From assembly GCA_036389255.1 (NCBI GenBank), contig DASVQI010000027.1, forward strand, positions 62,001 through 126,000: DNA of 64,000 bases, in the 5' to 3' direction. Under the pieces are notes generated by a model. That model had not been told where the DNA came from. It did no database searches and was given only the letters and a program-made list of their open reading frames with translations. Both the position numbers and the translations under genes were made by a program. Below, piece by piece: positions 41,415 to 50,343 of the stretch; within the stretch, counting starts at the first letter, position 1; each line of letters begins with the position of its first letter. The DNA comes from JACVRN01 sp036389255. GTDB lineage: Bacteria; Acidobacteriota; Blastocatellia; Pyrinomonadales; Pyrinomonadaceae.

Positions 41415-43652
41415 CTAGTTTGACGCGGGCTTTACGCGGTAGACGCGGCCATCGAGTACGACCAGCACCTGCTCGCCCATAGAGAAGTACTCGGCCAGTC
41501 GTCGCTCGCGCTTCAGCAGGTCGAAGTATTCGTTGCTGCCGAAGGTGACTACCACTTCGGGCAGGCGCGAATCCTGCTTGAACTCCGCGTCAGTCCAGAC
41601 ATTATCGCGCAGGTAGAAGGTCTTGCCGCCCGCCGTCTTCGTGTTCGCAGTGAGAGCCTCATCCTTATCTACCGTCACGGCCTCCTGCTGCTTGCGCGCC
41701 AGCTTGCTCTGTTGCACGGCTCCTGCGCCCGTGGTGGCTCTGGCGTCAGACGGGGCAGCCGTGGCCACGCTCGGAGCTACATTTCCGGGGTCGCTCGCGC
41801 GCCTGCCAGTGCCGAAGCCCGCGCTGCGTTCCCTGTCGCGTCCCAGCGAGCCATCGCTTGTAGCAGGCTGCGCGCCCGGCTCAAGCGCAAGGTAAGAGGT
41901 GTAGGGCGTGACTATTCCGTAGCGCGTGCCCAAATCAACTATCTCATCCACAAGCTCTTTCTGCTCGCCGTTCGAGCGAATCTGCTCCATCAGCCAGCCC
42001 ACTCGACGGGTCGCCCACAGGCGCGGCAGGAAATCGTTCCCCTCTTCCCTGAGCGGGAAACGAAGCCTGTCGTAAGCGAAGGTGCGAACATTTCGCCCGC
42101 TCTTGCCCGAGAGCGCAATGCGAATATTGTCCAAGTCGCTGGCATTGCGATAGCGACCGATTAAAGTAACCTGCGTTCCCTTGAAGAGGTCGGGCAGCTC
42201 GCGCGGGTAGACCAAATCCGTGCGAACGCCGCCCATGTCCAACTGCAAATCCGTCAGCACGGGAAAATTAACTTTCGAGAAGAAGCTGGAAACCTTGACC
42301 TCAAGGTCTTCCTTCGGCTCCACGTAATCCGCGACGCCTCTGTTCTCGGAAGCCAGCTTGTCCAGAAGCGCCGTGTTCACGTCATAGCCGACGCCGAAGG
42401 TGAAAAGCCGTATGCCCGGCACGCGCGCAGAGTGAGCGTTGCTGACTATGCGACCGACGTTGGTTTCGCCTACGGTCGGCAGCCCGTCCGTCATGAAGAC
42501 CACCAGCTTCGGGCGGTCGGAGCGGTCGAACTGCTTCATGGCGGCAAGAAGAGCGCCGTTGATGTTCGTGCCGCCCGAAGGCTTCAGTCCCTTGACGAAC
42601 TCAAGCCCGCGCGCACGGCCCCCTTCATTAGCCGCTATCAGCCCGTTCTCCATCATACGCTCTTCGCCTGAGAATGAGATGACGTTGTAGCGGTCGTCCG
42701 GCCTCAGGTTCCTGATGCCGAACAGCAGCGCCGCGCGCGCCTTCTCCATCTTGCCCTCTTCCGACATGGAGCCCGAAGTGTCAAGCACGAAGACCACGTC
42801 CTTGGCCGTGTACTCCGTCTCAGACCAGTTGTCTTTGGGCGAGATGGTCAGAAGAAAATAGCCGTCCTTGCCCGGCTCCCTGTAGGTCAGAAGCGAGAGG
42901 CCGAAGTCCTGATCTGAAAGAGTGTAGAAGAGCTGAAAGTCCTGCGGCTCGCGCCCGCCCCGCGTCTCGAAAGAGAGCCGGACGGTAGCGTCGTTGACAC
43001 GCTTGGTGTCAATCGAATGGCTGGGCGAGTAGATGTTTCGCACGGGCTGCTTGCTCTCAATATCAACGCGGCCCGAGACGGTTCCCACCTGCGCCATATT
43101 TTTTCCGATGCCCAGAGGGTAGCGATAAGAGACAGTGCCGGACTCGGCCCCGAGCACCTGCGTATAGGTCAGCTCAAGCTTCTTGTCCGAGCGCGCGGGG
43201 ATGGGAAAGATGCTCGCCTGAAAGAGGTCTTTGCCCGCGTACTCAAGCAGGCCGGGGTCGCGCTGGCGACGAACAATCTCGTCGTATATGCGGCGAGCTT
43301 CTTCGCGCGAGCGCACTTCGCCCACCAGCTTGCGGTCGCCGTCCCAGATGGCGAACTCAACTATGGAGGCCGATTCGGGGATGGGGAAGAAGTAGGTGCC
43401 TTCCAGCACGGCGTTCGTGTCGTTGCGAAAGACCTGCGTGACGTGCGTGGTGGCGACCTGTCCCTTGATGGTCGTCTCTATGTTGATGGACTTGATGGGG
43501 AGCGAACGTGGCAGGGTGACTGGCTGCGGCGGGCGGGGGCATCTCTCGCACGGTCGCGGCACAATAACGCCCTGCGCCCGCGCTCCGGCGGCCCCTGTCG
43601 CAATCACAAACAGCGAAAATATCAGGCAGATGACGGCTCTTTTGGCTAGCAT
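41415..43652 (-). CDS. Exported VIT-VWA protein
   Basis: A 745-residue exported protein. A signal peptide (LIFSLFVIATGAAGARA) is followed by a VIT domain (about 45-170: INIETTIKGQVATTHVTQVF, GTYFFPIPESASIVEFAIWD) and a VWA domain (about 285-460) with a perfect MIDAS, DTSGSMS, then GGTNINGALLAA and FMTDGLPT. The C-terminal part has helical and low-complexity regions (DKEDEALTANT-like, acidic). VIT-VWA proteins resemble inter-alpha-trypsin inhibitor heavy chains and probably mediate protein binding or surface contact. GGAG lies 11 bases upstream. It is divergent from 44095. Confidence 0.9.
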   Translation of the reverse strand: MLAKRAVICLIFSLFVIATGAAGARAQGVIVPRPCERCPRPPQPVTLPRSLPIKSINIETTIKGQVATTHVTQVFRNDTNAVLEGTYFFPIPESASIVEFAIWDGDRKLVGEVRSREEARRIYDEIVRRQRDPGLLEYAGKDLFQASIFPIPARSDKKLELTYTQVLGAESGTVSYRYPLGIGKNMAQVGTVSGRVDIESKQPVRNIYSPSHSIDTKRVNDATVRLSFETRGGREPQDFQLFYTLSDQDFGLSLLTYREPGKDGYFLLTISPKDNWSETEYTAKDVVFVLDTSGSMSEEGKMEKARAALLFGIRNLRPDDRYNVISFSGEERMMENGLIAANEGGRARGLEFVKGLKPSGGTNINGALLAAMKQFDRSDRPKLVVFMTDGLPTVGETNVGRIVSNAHSARVPGIRLFTFGVGYDVNTALLDKLASENRGVADYVEPKEDLEVKVSSFFSKVNFPVLTDLQLDMGGVRTDLVYPRELPDLFKGTQVTLIGRYRNASDLDNIRIALSGKSGRNVRTFAYDRLRFPLREEGNDFLPRLWATRRVGWLMEQIRSNGEQKELVDEIVDLGTRYGIVTPYTSYLALEPGAQPATSDGSLGRDRERSAGFGTGRRASDPGNVAPSVATAAPSDARATTGAGAVQQSKLARKQQEAVTVDKDEALTANTKTAGGKTFYLRDNVWTDAEFKQDSRLPEVVVTFGSNEYFDLLKRERRLAEYFSMGEQVLVVLDGRVYRVKPASN

Positions 43653-44094
43653 GTCTCTCTCTCCTCAATAGTGGAGCGCACTGCTTAAAGCCGAGGTGTG
43701 CGCTTTTGCCTGTTAGAACGGCCTCTAATTTCTTTCTTGCACATGAATTCGGAAAAGAGAGAATTTTCGAGAAGGCCGGAGCCCCTCCGGTGCTTGACAT
43801 ATGATTGCATCTGGTTTAAATTTTGCGCGCTTTAAATTTCGATTTACGCGGGAGTCTCACCCTCAAGCCTCTCGTAAATCCTCAAACTAAAGTAAACCAT
43901 TAAGAGTTTTCTCTTGCCCAGAGTGACGTAGAAGATTAGTCACAGTCTTCTATCTTGAGCGGACGTGTTCTGTAAGCTTTAAGTTCTCCTGCGTTTAAGG
44001 TTACGCACGTCTGTTTCGTCCGGGTACTCTGCTGTCCCGACGCATACGCGGGCACTGATTATCCTCAACATAATCAAATTAAGGAGTAGTTTGA
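43653..44094 (+). promoter_or_regulatory. 442-base divergent gap with a promoter
   Basis: TTGACA (43794-43799), exactly 17 bases and TAAATT (43817-43822) give a good sigma70 promoter reading rightward to 44095, with a leader of about 265 bases. A small perfect stem-loop, CCGGAG-CCC-CTCCGG, sits just upstream. TAGAAGA and TCTTCTA near 43930-43955 form another short stem in the leader. Confidence 0.7.
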
Positions 44095-44640
44095 ATGTCC
44101 CTAGCGAAACATTTTAAGGATTGCCGGGCGCGGCATGCGGGGCTGGCTCTGAGCCTGCTTGTGCTGCTGTTCGCCTCTGCCTCTTCCGCCTTTGCACAAA
44201 ACAACCAATCTCAGGGATTGAAAATGTCCGACCTACTGAAGCTTCCGGGCAAGGTTATTGCCGAAGGAGCCAACACCAACCCCACGGGCAGATTCAGGGC
44301 TACGAAATACAGAGTCGAGGAAGTGGCTCTCCCCACGGCGACGGAAGTGAAGATTAACGACCGCATCCTCTCGGTCAACAAGGCTTATCGCGTGACCGTT
44401 ATCGGCGGCCCTTTCGAAGTCAGAGCCATGCCTGCCGTCATCTGGATTAATGATGTGGCTGTTGGTTTCGGCGTAGAGAGCGAAGACCTCACGGAGATTA
44501 CTGCCGTCACCTTTGACGAATCGTTGATAGTCGAAGGAGCCAGCATCTTTCTCTCTTACGGCGACAAAAAGAATAAAGAAGACCGCGTAGAGCTGCCCGA
44601 GAGGATAAATCTGGGTAGCGCGAAAGGAGGCCGCCAGTGA
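44095..44640 (+). CDS. Exported protein of unknown function (181 aa)
   Basis: A 181-residue exported protein with a signal peptide (LALSLLVLLFASASSAFAQ). The rest is beta-rich (FRATKYRVEEVALPTATEVK, YRVTVIGGPFEVRAMPAVIW) with no recognised domain. AAGGAG ten bases upstream supports the start. Its stop overlaps the start of the next gene (ATGA-type overlap), so it is coupled to the exported alpha/beta hydrolase and may be its partner or chaperone. Confidence 0.77.
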   Translation: MSLAKHFKDCRARHAGLALSLLVLLFASASSAFAQNNQSQGLKMSDLLKLPGKVIAEGANTNPTGRFRATKYRVEEVALPTATEVKINDRILSVNKAYRVTVIGGPFEVRAMPAVIWINDVAVGFGVESEDLTEITAVTFDESLIVEGASIFLSYGDKKNKEDRVELPERINLGSAKGGRQ

Positions 44641-46388
44641 AAAAGTTACTCCGGCTTCAAACAATCGCATCGCTCGCTTTCTTACTTTTCCTGACGGCGC
44701 TCGGCGCGCAAAGTGCGGCAGCGCAAACGCCTGACCCCGGCACGCAAGGCCCTTACGCAGTGACCCGCGAAGAGTACAACTACGGGAATCTGGCCTTTAC
44801 GCCGTCGAACTTCCCCAGCGCCGTAGAGGTGCTTGCCTCCGTGCATCATCCCACGGACATGACGAACGGCCCGTTCCCCTTGATAGTTCTTCTGCACGGG
44901 CGTCACGTTACCTGTTACAAGGGCACTCAGGTCAGCCTGCGCTGGCCCTGCATGAGCACCCAGACGGCAATCCCCAGTTATCAGGGATATGATTACCTTG
45001 CCAGCACTCTGGCCAGCAACGGCTACATAGTCGTCTCCATCAGCGCCAACGGCATCAGCGCCTATGACTCGCAGGTGACGGACTTAGGCATGCAGGCCAG
45101 AGCCGAGCTTATCCAGCGCCACCTGAATCAGTGGAACACCTTCAACACGGTGGGCGCTGCTCCGTTCGGCACGAAGTTCGTCGGCAAAGTGGACATGACC
45201 AGGATTGGTACTATGGGCCATTCGCGCGGCGGCGAAGGCGTCGTCAAGCACTATCTTTATAATGCCTCGCTGGGCTCTCCCTACGGCATCAAGGCCGTCT
45301 TCGCTCTAGCGCCTGTTGACTTCAATCGTCCGATTATAAACAACGTGGCGCTGGCAGTGATGCTGCCTTATTGCGACGGCGACGTGAGCGATAATCAGGG
45401 CGTACATTTTTATGACGACGCGCGTTACAACGCCCCCGGTGATTCGGGCGCGAAGAACACAGTTCTGGTGATGGGCGCGAATCACAACTACTACAACACG
45501 GTCTGGACGCCGGGCCTGTTTCCTGCCGGAGCAGGCGACGACTGGGCTTCGACTACAGACCCGCAGTGCGGCACAGTCTCAGGCAACAAGCGCCTGACGA
45601 GCGCGCAGCAGCGCGGCACAGGGCTGGCCTACGTCTCGGCGTTCATGCGCGTTTACGTTGGCCGCGAGTCGGCGTTTCTGCCCATCCTGACGGGACAGGC
45701 ACCTCCGCCGGCCTCGGCTCAAACGACCAACCTTTACGTCTCTTATCACGCGCCCGATGCGGCCGCGACGCGACGTGACATCAACCGCCTGTTGAATGCC
45801 ACCAACCTGAGCACCAACACGCTGGGCGGCGCGAGTACGCAGACGGGGCTCACCCCGCAGGATTTGTGCGGCGGCGAATCTCCGCAACCCGCGCAGTGCC
45901 TGCCTTCGACTCAGTCAACTTCGAGACAGCCGCACACGGTTCCCAGCGCGCGAAGCTCTGCCAGAGGCTTGAGCCAGTTGCGCACCGGCTGGGGAGCGGC
46001 CAATGCAAGCTACAGTAACGACCTACCCGTGGGCGCGCGTGACGTGAGCGGGTATTCGGCTCTACAGTTTCGCGTGAGCGTTAATTTCGCGGACTCTCGC
46101 AACCCGCCCAACGTCGCACAGAACTTTAGGGTTGTGCTGACCGACGGCACGGGCGCGACTTCGAGCGTCCTTGTCAGCAATTACTCCGGCGCGCTTTACT
46201 ACCCGCCGGGAACCACCGGCCCCGTGCCGAAGGTGGTCTTGAACATGGCACGCCTTCCGCTTTCGGCTTTCGCGGGAGTCAATCTCACGGACATACGCTC
46301 CGTCCAGTTCAAGTTCGACCAGAACCTGCAAGGCGCACTTCTGATTACTGACCTGGCGTTCGCCTCCGCGCCTACGACTATTCAATAA
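44637..46388 (+). CDS. Exported alpha/beta hydrolase with C-terminal beta domain
   Basis: A 583-residue exported serine hydrolase. A signal peptide (ASLAFLLFLTALGAQSAAAQ) is followed by an alpha/beta-hydrolase domain (about 35-330) with an oxyanion loop (LIVLLHGRHVTCYKG), nucleophile in MGHSRGGEG, acid in LPYCDGDVSDN and histidine in GANHNYYNTVW. The C-terminal 200 residues look like a jelly-roll binding domain (LQFRVSVNFADSRNPPNVAQ, IRSVQFKFDQNLQGALLITD). Relatives resemble chlorophyllase or cutinase-like enzymes. The substrate is not predictable, but the binding domain suggests a polymeric or surface substrate. Confidence 0.85.
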   Translation: MKKLLRLQTIASLAFLLFLTALGAQSAAAQTPDPGTQGPYAVTREEYNYGNLAFTPSNFPSAVEVLASVHHPTDMTNGPFPLIVLLHGRHVTCYKGTQVSLRWPCMSTQTAIPSYQGYDYLASTLASNGYIVVSISANGISAYDSQVTDLGMQARAELIQRHLNQWNTFNTVGAAPFGTKFVGKVDMTRIGTMGHSRGGEGVVKHYLYNASLGSPYGIKAVFALAPVDFNRPIINNVALAVMLPYCDGDVSDNQGVHFYDDARYNAPGDSGAKNTVLVMGANHNYYNTVWTPGLFPAGAGDDWASTTDPQCGTVSGNKRLTSAQQRGTGLAYVSAFMRVYVGRESAFLPILTGQAPPPASAQTTNLYVSYHAPDAAATRRDINRLLNATNLSTNTLGGASTQTGLTPQDLCGGESPQPAQCLPSTQSTSRQPHTVPSARSSARGLSQLRTGWGAANASYSNDLPVGARDVSGYSALQFRVSVNFADSRNPPNVAQNFRVVLTDGTGATSSVLVSNYSGALYYPPGTTGPVPKVVLNMARLPLSAFAGVNLTDIRSVQFKFDQNLQGALLITDLAFASAPTTIQ

Positions 46389-46401
46389 GCTGTTTACAGC
46401 A

Positions 46402-46468
46402 GAGAGAGACGCCGGAGTGAGCGCTGAGAAAAGTTCAATTTCTCAGCGCCCACTCCGGCGTCTCTCTC
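46402..46468. terminator. 30-bp bidirectional terminator
   Basis: A 30-base left arm (46402-46431) pairs with 46439-46468 with one mismatch and a 7-base loop, between the hydrolase stop and the converging MFS gene stop. The sequence is built of GAGAGAGACG, CCGGAGTG and GCGCTGAG words. Confidence 0.9.
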
Positions 46469-46491
46469 TCTTTGTCTGCGGCGGTGAATCT

Positions 46492-47775
46492 TTAAAGCTC
46501 TCTGAGGCGCTTGTTGCGCGCGGCTATGAAGGCTATGGAGATGGCTATGATAAGGCCGCCTGTGGCGAGCGTGTGCGGAGCGCCGAATCGCTCTGCGGCT
46601 ATCCCCGCTATGAGATTGCCTATGGGCATGGTGCCTATGAAAGAGAGTATGAACATGCTCATCACGCGCCCGCGCATCTCGTCCGTCACAAGCTGCTGCA
46701 AGAGCATGTTGATGACGGCCACGCAGGAGACGATGGCCAGCCCCATCCCGAAGATGAACATCAGCGAGATGTAGAGCCGCGTCGAAAGCGCAAAGCCCAT
46801 CAGGCAAAGCGAGAAGGCGAATGCCCCGCCCAGCACAGACCAGCCCTTATGCTTGAAATTGCCGAGGAAGGTCAAGAGCAGCGCGCCTAAGAATGCGCCC
46901 GCGCCCGACATCCCGCTCATCATCGCAAGACCTGTCTCCCCTACGTGCAGTATGTCGCGCGCGAAGACAGGGACGAGGCTCATGTAAGGTGCGCCGAAGA
47001 GGCTTGTCAGCCCCGATATGACCAGCAGCAGAAGCACTCGCGGACGCCCGCCCACGTATCTCAGCCCCTCCTTCAAATCTCTCCAGACGGCGCGACTATC
47101 GCTGGCCGAATGCGACGGCGCTGGCAGCGCTCCCTGCTCCCTCTTATAACGCACCAGCAAGAGAGACACTATGACGGCGACGAACGAGAAAGCATTGGCA
47201 AAGAAGCAACCAGCGAGGCCGAAGACCTTGAACCCGAGGCCCGCAAAGACAGGCCCGACTACTCGCGAGAGCTGGAACTGTGTGGAGTTGAGCGCTATGG
47301 CGTTCGAGAGGTCTTCGCGCCCGACGAGGTCAAACGTAATCGCCTGATACGATGGCCCCGCGAGCGCAAAGCAACAGCCCGTGGCGAAGGACAGAACAAG
47401 AATTATCCAAACGTCTATCTTTGTGTTGATGACGCCTGTGCTAATCAGGATGGCCAGTATGAGCGCCGAGAGGCCAGCGCCGATTTGCGTCATTATCAGC
47501 AAGCGGCGGCGGTCTACAAGGTCTGCGAAGACGCCCGCCAGAAGCGTCAGGGCCAGTCCCGGCGCGGTCGCAACGAACCCGTCAACGCCCAACCAGAAGG
47601 GAGAGTCCGTCAGTTGCAGCACGAGCCAGCCCTGCGCCACGGCCTGCATCCACGTGCCGACGTTGGAGAGAAAAGCGCCCGCCCAGAAGAGCCTGAAGTT
47701 GCGGTGCGACAGCGAGCGAAACATCCCGCCCGCTCTCTTGCCCTCTTCCGTCTTGGCTTCTAACTCCACTGACAT
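46492..47775 (-). CDS. MFS transporter (EmrB/NarK-like)
   Basis: A 427-residue secondary transporter with twelve predicted membrane helices in two halves. The MFS motif A is present after helix 2 as GVFADLVDRRR and again in reduced form in the second half. The N-terminal helix contains the NRNFRLFWAGAFLSNVGTWMQ-type opening of the enterobactin exporter/EntS branch. It probably exports a small molecule or siderophore-like compound. The direction is inferred from the family. It lies 18 bases after the XdhC-like gene and may be in its operon. Confidence 0.88.
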   Translation of the reverse strand: MSVELEAKTEEGKRAGGMFRSLSHRNFRLFWAGAFLSNVGTWMQAVAQGWLVLQLTDSPFWLGVDGFVATAPGLALTLLAGVFADLVDRRRLLIMTQIGAGLSALILAILISTGVINTKIDVWIILVLSFATGCCFALAGPSYQAITFDLVGREDLSNAIALNSTQFQLSRVVGPVFAGLGFKVFGLAGCFFANAFSFVAVIVSLLLVRYKREQGALPAPSHSASDSRAVWRDLKEGLRYVGGRPRVLLLLVISGLTSLFGAPYMSLVPVFARDILHVGETGLAMMSGMSGAGAFLGALLLTFLGNFKHKGWSVLGGAFAFSLCLMGFALSTRLYISLMFIFGMGLAIVSCVAVINMLLQQLVTDEMRGRVMSMFILSFIGTMPIGNLIAGIAAERFGAPHTLATGGLIIAISIAFIAARNKRLREL

Positions 47776-47793
47776 TCGTGCCAGTTCCCCTTG

Positions 47794-48600
47794 TTATCCA
47801 GCCCGCTCTTTTTTCATCCTGCGCCACGCGGAAAGAGGCGCACCCGTGCCGCCGTGTCTTTCGGCCACTATCTCAGCCATAATCGCCAGCGCGACCTCTT
47901 CGGGCGAGACTCCGCGTATGTCAAGCCCTATGGGGGCACGCACCTCTCTCAGCGCCTCTTCGGCAAAGCCCTGCTCGCGCAGCCGCTCAAGCACAATATT
48001 CGTGCGCCGCTTGCTTCCTATCATCCCCACGTAGCGCGAGCTGGCCTGAAGCACCGCGCGCATGCACTCTTCATCCTCGTTATGACCGCGAGTGACCACG
48101 GCCACGTAAGCGTTGCGGCTGACGTGTTGACCGAGCGCTTCAGTCCAGCTTCGCGCAGCTACCAACTCAATGCCCGTGTCGGGGAAGCGCTCGCGCGTGA
48201 CGAAATCCGCGCGGTCGTCAATCAGTGTGGCGCGGTAGCCCGACGCGCGGGCCAGCCTTGCCAGATGAGCGCCGACGTGGCCCGCGCCGCAGATGACCAG
48301 ACGGGGCTCGTTCTCTATGCGCTCGAACATCACTAGAACGTTCTGCTCCGCACCAAGCTCGGATGAAAGCTCTTCAGTGCTGACGGTTCGGGTTTCGGCG
48401 CGCGAGTCCAGAAATTTCCGGGCATAGAGCGCGACCGCTTCGTCCAGCGCTAGATTGTTCAGAGTCCCGGTACGTGCGCCCTGTTCCGTGATGAGGATTT
48501 TCGCGCCCGTGTCGGCTTGCGCGCGTATGATGGTGGCGAGCGCGGCGAGAGAGTTTTCCTGAAGGACGCGCTCGACCGCTTCTATGATGGGTCTGGACAT
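47794..48600 (-). CDS. XdhC-like protein, Rossmann part
   Basis: A 268-residue protein whose C-terminal 160 residues are the NAD-binding XdhC C-domain (LVICGAGHVGAHLARLARAS, YRATLIDDRADFV, YVAVVTRGHNEDEECM, RYVGMIGSKRRTNIVLERL, RAPIGLDIRGVSPEEVALAI). The N-terminal part keeps a fold-like trace of the XdhC N-domain but not its conserved cysteine motif. XdhC proteins insert sulfurated molybdenum cofactor into xanthine dehydrogenase-type enzymes. The N-domain itself is a separate gene at 49016-49360. No molybdoenzyme gene is in the window. Confidence 0.88.
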   Translation of the reverse strand: MSRPIIEAVERVLQENSLAALATIIRAQADTGAKILITEQGARTGTLNNLALDEAVALYARKFLDSRAETRTVSTEELSSELGAEQNVLVMFERIENEPRLVICGAGHVGAHLARLARASGYRATLIDDRADFVTRERFPDTGIELVAARSWTEALGQHVSRNAYVAVVTRGHNEDEECMRAVLQASSRYVGMIGSKRRTNIVLERLREQGFAEEALREVRAPIGLDIRGVSPEEVALAIMAEIVAERHGGTGAPLSAWRRMKKERAG

Positions 48601-48660
48601 GAAAGGGTCTGGCCTCCGCGCGCAGCCTTCAGGGGGAAGCCGCTCGTTCTAGCCTCTAAG

Positions 48661-48951
48661 CTACTTGGACGGCTTTACCAGCCCGAGCGCCATCCCTGCT
48701 CGACGCAGCAGCCACAAAGGCCCCACGATTAAATAGACGGGATTGCGAAAGAAGGCTGGCTGATTGCCTTCTATGAAGTGGCCTAGGAACTGCAAAATCC
48801 AGCCGACGACAAAAAGCCCCAGCGCCCATCGCCAGTTGAAAAAGAGCACGGGCAAAGAGATGACAATCATAGGAATCCCTATGCTGTGCGTCAGGCGATT
48901 AAGCGGGTGTCTGTGCTTCGCCTTGTAATTCTCCATGAAAGATTCTGCCAT
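48661..48951 (-). CDS. Mpo1-like (DUF962) membrane protein
   Basis: A 96-residue protein of the DUF962 family (yeast Mpo1, an iron-dependent fatty acid alpha-dioxygenase). The conserved residues HRHPLNRLTHSIGIP and GHFIEGNQPAFF are in place, with two hydrophobic hairpins (MIVISLPVLFFNWRWALGLF, VVGWILQFLGHFI). The histidines are expected to hold iron. It sits between the two XdhC-like genes with gaps of about 60 bases on each side, an uncommon neighbour for a molybdoenzyme chaperone. Confidence 0.85.
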   Translation of the reverse strand: MAESFMENYKAKHRHPLNRLTHSIGIPMIVISLPVLFFNWRWALGLFVVGWILQFLGHFIEGNQPAFFRNPVYLIVGPLWLLRRAGMALGLVKPSK

Positions 48952-48965
48952 AGCTCACTCCGTTC

Positions 48966-49029
48966 ACAGTTTTCAGTTTTCAGAAAAGAGTCTGTTGCTT
49001 TTAACTGCAAACTGATTACTGAAAACTGT
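48966..49029. repeat. CAGTTTTCAG hairpin reaching into a coding end
   Basis: ACAGTTTTCAGT (48966-48977) and ACTGAAAACTGT (49018-49029) pair perfectly. The right arm encodes the last residues (EDSFQ) and part of the stop codon of the XdhC N-domain gene. Confidence 0.82.
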
Positions 49030-49360
49030 CTTCAGGTTTCCACACGTCTATAAAGATTTCCATGGTGCCGCCGCAGACCATTCCCTCTTCGCTGGCCTCG
49101 TCGGCCGTGAGGCTGAACTTGTGCATGACCGGTAAGCCTGTGCGCAGCGCTTCTCTCGCCTCGGCCCAGACTTCTGCCTCTATGCAGCCGCCGCCGACTG
49201 TGCCCGCGACCTTGCCGTCCTCGAAAAAGAGCATCTTCGCCCCGCGCCTCTGCGGCGTAGAGCCGCGAGTGTTAGCCACGCTCGCCACCACCACCCGCTC
49301 GCCCCTGGCGTTCGCTTCCTTGATTAAATGGTAAAGCTCTGTCTGTGCAATCGTAGACAT
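49016..49360 (-). CDS. XdhC/CoxI N-domain protein
   Basis: A 114-residue protein matching the XdhC/CoxI N-terminal domain (VVVASVANTRGSTPQRRGAKM, GTVGGGCIEAEVWAEAREAL, GMVCGGTMEIFIDVW). The Cys-containing GGGCIE and MVCGGTME motifs are those proposed to handle the sulfurated molybdenum cofactor. The partner Rossmann domain is encoded separately at 47794-48600, so the usual two-domain XdhC appears split. Its last codons lie in a dispersed repeat. Confidence 0.88.
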   Translation of the reverse strand: MSTIAQTELYHLIKEANARGERVVVASVANTRGSTPQRRGAKMLFFEDGKVAGTVGGGCIEAEVWAEAREALRTGLPVMHKFSLTADEASEEGMVCGGTMEIFIDVWKPEDSFQ

Positions 49361-49387
49361 AAATTAAGTCCTGCGTCCGGACTGTCC

Positions 49388-50233
49388 TTACGGAGTCTCG
49401 CCCTGCTCAGGCTGCTCCGTGGTCGTGTTCGTCGCAGGCGCAGTCTCTGTATTCGTGTTGGCCGTATCCGTTCTGGGCGCGGTTCCATTCTCTTCCATGC
49501 GCCTGCGTATGGTGTCCGCTTCGGCGTCCGCGTTGGCTATGGCCGTCTCAAGCCGCGCGCGGCTCTGCGACAGAAGCTGAAGCTGTGACCGCACGCGCTC
49601 GCGCTCGTTCTCAAGCTGGCGACGTCTGGCATCGCGCACCTCTTCGGGACGCGTGGAGCCGAAGGTCTGCGACGCGCGCTCTATATTTTCCGGGCGCAGG
49701 TCGAACTCTATCTGGTCTGCGCGTGCTTGCAGGTCTGCCTCCTTCGCCTGCACGTCGCGCAGTTGCGTGCGGAAATTCTCGGCGCGAGTCTCCGCGCGCG
49801 ACAGCCGCTCCATGTCCACGAGCGTTCGCTGCTGCCGCTCCATAGTGCCAATCTTGTCCGAAAGCTGTGTGACCTGCGACGAGAGTTTATCAACGGTGCG
49901 TCGGAGCGCCTCCTGCCCGGACTCAGTCTCCGGTGTAGCTCCGGCACGTGAGCGCCTGCGAGAAGGAGTCGTGGTCGTCTGCTGAGGCGTGCCCGTATCC
50001 GTGTCGCTGGCCGTGCTGATAATCGTCGGGTCTGTAGGCGAGGACGAAGTGGCGGGCTGCGTCGTCGTCGTCGTTGGCGTCAAAGGAGCCTGCGTGGTGA
50101 CGGGGTTTGTGACGCGGCGCGAAGGACGCCTGCGGCGGCGCTGCTGCGCGCTCACGTCGGCAGCGCCCAGAGCAATCACCAGCAGGGCAACGAGCAACAG
50201 AGCTTTTCGGACTCTCAAACTTATACGCATCAC
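49388..50233 (-). CDS. Exported coiled-coil protein of unknown function
   Basis: A 281-residue exported protein. A signal peptide (ALLLVALLVIALGAADVSAQ) is followed by an Arg-rich patch (QRRRRRPSRR), a Thr/Pro/Ser-rich low-complexity stretch to about 100, a long coiled coil (about 110-240; LRRTVDKLSSQVTQLSDKIG, LENERERVRSQLQLLSQSRA) and a Thr/Asn/Glu-rich C-terminus. It looks like a rod-shaped envelope protein. It lies 27 bases before the XdhC N-domain gene, but a functional link is doubtful. No family is recognised. Confidence 0.78.
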   Translation of the reverse strand: MMRISLRVRKALLLVALLVIALGAADVSAQQRRRRRPSRRVTNPVTTQAPLTPTTTTTQPATSSSPTDPTIISTASDTDTGTPQQTTTTPSRRRSRAGATPETESGQEALRRTVDKLSSQVTQLSDKIGTMERQQRTLVDMERLSRAETRAENFRTQLRDVQAKEADLQARADQIEFDLRPENIERASQTFGSTRPEEVRDARRRQLENERERVRSQLQLLSQSRARLETAIANADAEADTIRRRMEENGTAPRTDTANTNTETAPATNTTTEQPEQGETP

Positions 50234-50343
50234 TTGAACCTCCCTCTTAAATCCGCTTCACACTTAAAATCAGAGATGCCGCCGACATCAACACGAGATG
50301 CTTAAAGATTCTTGCACGCCGCGCCGGGTTTAGAGTTCCATTC

